In this document: positions 61,207-64,000 of the stretch, piece by piece
How the letters are laid out: every line of letters begins with the position of its first letter
Numbering within the stretch: position 1 is the stretch's first letter
Assembly (NCBI GenBank): GCA_963855995.1
Contig: OY979718.1
Span: 47,589,559 to 47,653,558 of the forward strand
Direction of reading: 5' to 3'
Length of the DNA stretch: 64,000 nt
Source: Muricea muricata
Taxonomy: Eukaryota > Cnidaria > Anthozoa > Malacalcyonacea > Plexauridae
Position numbers and translations under genes: made by a program
Notes under the pieces: model-generated
The model's input: the letters and a program-made list of their open reading frames with translations, nothing else
Told to the model about the DNA's origin: nothing
Databases searched by the model: none

Positions 61207-61722
61207 CTACTTGCAAAAGTACATTGTCTTTGTCGAATCACACTCATAACATTTTGTGTTCATAATTTTCATATCAAACTTGCATCCGCATTTTACTCCT
61301 ACTACTTTCGCCGTAATGATGTATCCTCGCCCACAGCATAAGTGATGACACTCGTTAACTGCCGTTACGTTTTCGTATACTTTTCGTGAAAAAACGTCGT
61401 CGTATTTCTGACCGCATTTTCGTCCCTTTGTACCAGGTAAATCACCATTGCTTACACAGAAATCTCGTGACTCTTTTAAGTACGCCATGTCAATGGCGCC
61501 CAGTTTCTCTTCTCTTCCCTCCTTTTGTTTTTTAAGTACGAGCTCTTTTCTGCCTTCACCAGCATCGACAAGCTCAACTTGTAACGCTTTTTTGTATAAT
61601 TGGAAAATTTTCGTCGAAATTTCTTTGAATTCTCCTGCCAAATAGCGAGTACATGTTTTCGTGGTGCATGACGCAGTCGTGCCATGACATTTGCAGTCTA
61701 GTAATAAACTTTCACGAACAAT
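61207..61722 (-). CDS. Wnt ligand, last exon (divergent)
   Basis: C-terminal exon of a secreted Wnt signalling protein. It starts at 61722 after an AG acceptor (AAATAG) and ends with TAG at 61207-61209, giving 171 residues. Begins IVRESLLLDCKCHGTTASC with TKTC, then a basic linker, RDFCVSNGDLPGTKGRKC, NECHHLCCGRGY, KCGCKFDMKI, CYECDS and a terminal FCK. The spacing matches Wnt C-termini. Oddities: the serine that Porcupine acylates in CHG-x-S-G-S-C is Thr here; the usual Trp after KTC is missing; and the CKFHWCC block reads CKFDMKI, losing two cysteines. Upstream exons were not found before the window ends, so the Wnt subfamily is undetermined. The frame is fully open. Confidence 0.85.
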   Translation of the reverse strand: MVRESLLLDCKCHGTTASCTTKTCTRYLAGEFKEISTKIFQLYKKALQVELVDAGEGRKELVLKKQKEGREEKLGAIDMAYLKESRDFCVSNGDLPGTKGRKCGQKYDDVFSRKVYENVTAVNECHHLCCGRGYIITAKVVGVKCGCKFDMKIMNTKCYECDSTKTMYFCK

Positions 61723-62810
61723 CTATTTAAAAACAAAAAAGAATAATGTAGTAAAGTAAACTGGCGAGTGAGCAATTGACTGTTGTAAAGTATGGATGTC
61801 GTCAGCTTTCTTGGATCGATCCGGATCCATGCAGAGATTTGAAAATGTTTTTTGAACTGTATGTTATACCGGCTGTAATTTTACTTTGACGGCCGTAGAA
61901 GAAAGATCTCGTTAGAGCAATCTCGTTTCTGCATGATGCAATCCTTCGCCGCACAATATTGAACTTGATGTGGTGCGTGTTCGCGCCTCGACCTAATTAC
62001 AGCCATGGACTTTTTCCACGTTTATAAGACTAAAAAAACTGGAGAGCTTACCCATCACTCAAACCACCAGTCTAGTGGACATCCCTTGTAAACTCATGCA
62101 GGTGCAAATTATTTCTTCATTTAGAAAATACCAAATATATAGCCTCTATATGTAACCTCTCTATGAGAGCCCTAAAGCCGAACATTTATCGGGTTCTTTC
62201 TTCGAAGGACTCCGAAAGACGCTTAACAATTTTAACTAATTGACAATGACAATCGATCAACATTCTTAGTTATGTTTTATATTCCTAACTATCGCGGGAA
62301 ATTCGAAAGCAATCGCTTGTTTATGTATAGTACCGCGGGTGGCGCAAAAAATGCTCCCCCCCCCCCCTCTTTGATTTCATATTACCGAAAAACTATAAAG
62401 ATAGTTATTGCAACCAACTAAATTACATCTTCTATTAGGGTAGCTAACTTAAATTTTGATAGATTAAACTAAAATTTTCAATGAACATTTGCTGAGATAT
62501 CGAAGTCGTTAGTCGAGCAAGCATTTTTGAAATGAGAATGCCAAAAATTTAGAAAAAGTGCCCAGCATACCCTCGACGTGATTATTGCGCATTATTCATG
62601 TTAACAAAAAATTCAAAGCAATTTTTATGGAACTTCTAAATGTTTCTGGAATGGCTAACTAAAATTTTGATATGTTATAACGTTTTGACGCAACGTTAAC
62701 GAGATATTGACATTTAAAGTCGAACATGCGTTTTTGAGAATGCTAGAAATTTGTATAAAACGATCTATTAAACTGGGTATTGTAACTGAGTATTGAGCAG
62801 GATTTTACAT

Positions 62811-62889
62811 TGTTTCACCGGAGTATCCAACACCGATAAGAGAGTTGGAATATGACGCGCGGCGAGGTGTTTGGATAGCCGATGAAACA
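62811..62889. repeat. MITE-like hairpin
   Basis: TGTTTCACCGGAGTATCCAA with ACACC at the left pairs imperfectly with GGTGTTTGGATAGCC and GATGAAACA at the right, around a CG-rich loop. Confidence 0.6.
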
Positions 62890-63369
62890 CTGTCGCTCGT
62901 GTTTGATATATCTTCTCAATCGAAACTAAAACGTGAAAAAAATGTAAAAATCCTCCTTCACGGTTATGGTTTTCTCTCTTTTGACTTGACTAGTTATTTA
63001 ATCAATAATTAGGGGACGCTGGAACGTGAAAAGGGCCGTAAGCAAACTTTTGTTGAAGGGCACCGACAAAATTTTAAACATCTTAAATCCTAATCCGAGA
63101 ATTTAGAGGTTCATTAGAATTTTTTCAGTCACTGAATACGAGTACGATTTCTTCAATTTACAGTGCCACAGCGGATTCTGTTAACACTAAGGCATCTTGA
63201 AAACTAACTGTTCAAAACGAAGCTAAAATTAAGAGTTGTTTTGCCTATAAGGCACTAAATTAAAACATTCAAATTCGAACTGCGGCGCGGACGCTTGACT
63301 TTAAATAGTACCTTTTTTTGGAACACACTGTATTACTGGAGCCCAAAGTATATTGTCTTTTAAAAATGA

Positions 63370-63482
63370 TATATTTATTCATTCAATTAATATATATATA
63401 TATATTATATATTTAATCATATATTTATATTTATATTTATTCACACTAAATTGGTGAAAGCTACGTGTATTGCTGCATACTA

Positions 63483-63572
<90 letters not shown>

Positions 63573-63612
63573 TATATATATATGTATATATATATATATG
63601 TGTATATATATA
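63370..63612. repeat. (TA)n microsatellite
   Basis: Short (TA) at about 63391, then an almost uninterrupted (TA) run of about 90 bp from 63482, followed by variants with TG and TT. The 112-codon Tyr-Ile frame across it is an artefact. Confidence 0.9.
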
Positions 63613-64000
63613 CGCAGTTGTTTGTTAAAAACTAGAAGGACAAGCCTTTTCTGCTTAATTTGGAGCTGTATTGTTATATCAATGGAAAATCACCCACAGC
63701 TACATACGAAATACAAACATTCAAGATATACATTTCTTGATATTACACTACAAGATATTTCTTTTGTATGCAATGCAAATCTAATATGATATGATCTAAT
63801 AAGTTATAGCATAAGGTAGTCAAAAGGCTTAAAACGTTAATTTTGTGTTAAAAGCACCATATATATTTCGGCAAGTTATATACTTTCAGTATGCATGACA
63901 ATAAATATAAAATTACTGCAGGAAACTGTTATAAGTAAATGCAAACAGTCAAGAAATTTCAAAACCTCAAAGCTTATTATTTTTGCCATTAAATAACCTC

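Larger units (their letters stand above)
61723..64000. other. Right edge: probable Wnt intron
   Basis: No further Wnt exon recognised. Contains a C-run at about 62358, an imperfect tandem duplication of about 210 bp (around 62430-62760), a hairpin at 62811-62889 and long (TA)n tracts. Confidence 0.4.

Noticed and set aside
63451..63789. A 112-codon frame of Tyr-Ile repeats (also 50553-50825)
   Set aside because: Translated (TA)n microsatellite.
1..64000. tRNA and rRNA genes
   Set aside because: No cloverleaf or conserved B-box (GGTTCGAATCC-like) or rRNA core sequence was noticed by eye; a tRNAscan run would be decisive.

Overview
The window is animal nuclear DNA: AT-rich, intron-split genes with GT-AG junctions, metazoan gene families (NDFIP, FAM114A, Wnt), and a very dense load of DNA transposons and inverted-repeat elements. 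The gene set and repeat style suggest an early-branching invertebrate, most likely a cnidarian (a sponge is possible). I cannot name the species from the sequence.

Layout. 0.5-3.2 kb: decayed BEL/Pao-type retrotransposon, minus strand. 4.5-12.1 kb: complete eight-exon NDFIP (Nedd4-family-interacting protein) gene, plus strand, with transposon fragments in its introns. 13.2-30.1 kb: creatinase (creatine amidinohydrolase) gene, minus strand, whose exons and splice sites are still recognisable but which carries an in-frame TGA and a one-base frameshift. One of its introns (14.4-28.2 kb) holds three levels of nested elements: a palindromic SAP/YqaJ-nuclease element, a 9.1 kb MULE-like transposon inside it (gene with PHD finger, OTU-like domain and DDE transposase), and a 3.6 kb element inside that transposase gene. 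31.8-32.3 kb: LINE 3' end. 33.0-37.3 kb: complete six-exon FAM114A gene, plus strand. 37.9-53.8 kb: six-exon gene, plus strand, for an unrecognised multi-pass membrane protein of about 377 residues. Its introns hold a 4.6 kb hAT element with 8-bp target duplications, several MITEs, a 2.5 kb fold-back element, and an 18-bp minisatellite open in all three forward frames. 54-61 kb: no convincing host gene; a 531-bp palindrome with a 21-bp minisatellite core and a 2.4 kb long-TIR element. 61.2-61.7 kb: last exon of a divergent Wnt gene, minus strand. The rest to 64 kb is intron or intergenic with (TA)n.

The host genes are unrelated to each other (ubiquitin-ligase adaptor, Golgi-associated FAM114A, creatine metabolism, membrane protein, secreted ligand) and I see no sign of joint function. 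The common theme is transposon pressure: almost every intron longer than 1 kb contains recognisable mobile DNA. All family calls come from reading translated motifs by eye. Exon boundaries were set by reading-frame phase plus GT/AG sites and were not tested against transcripts.
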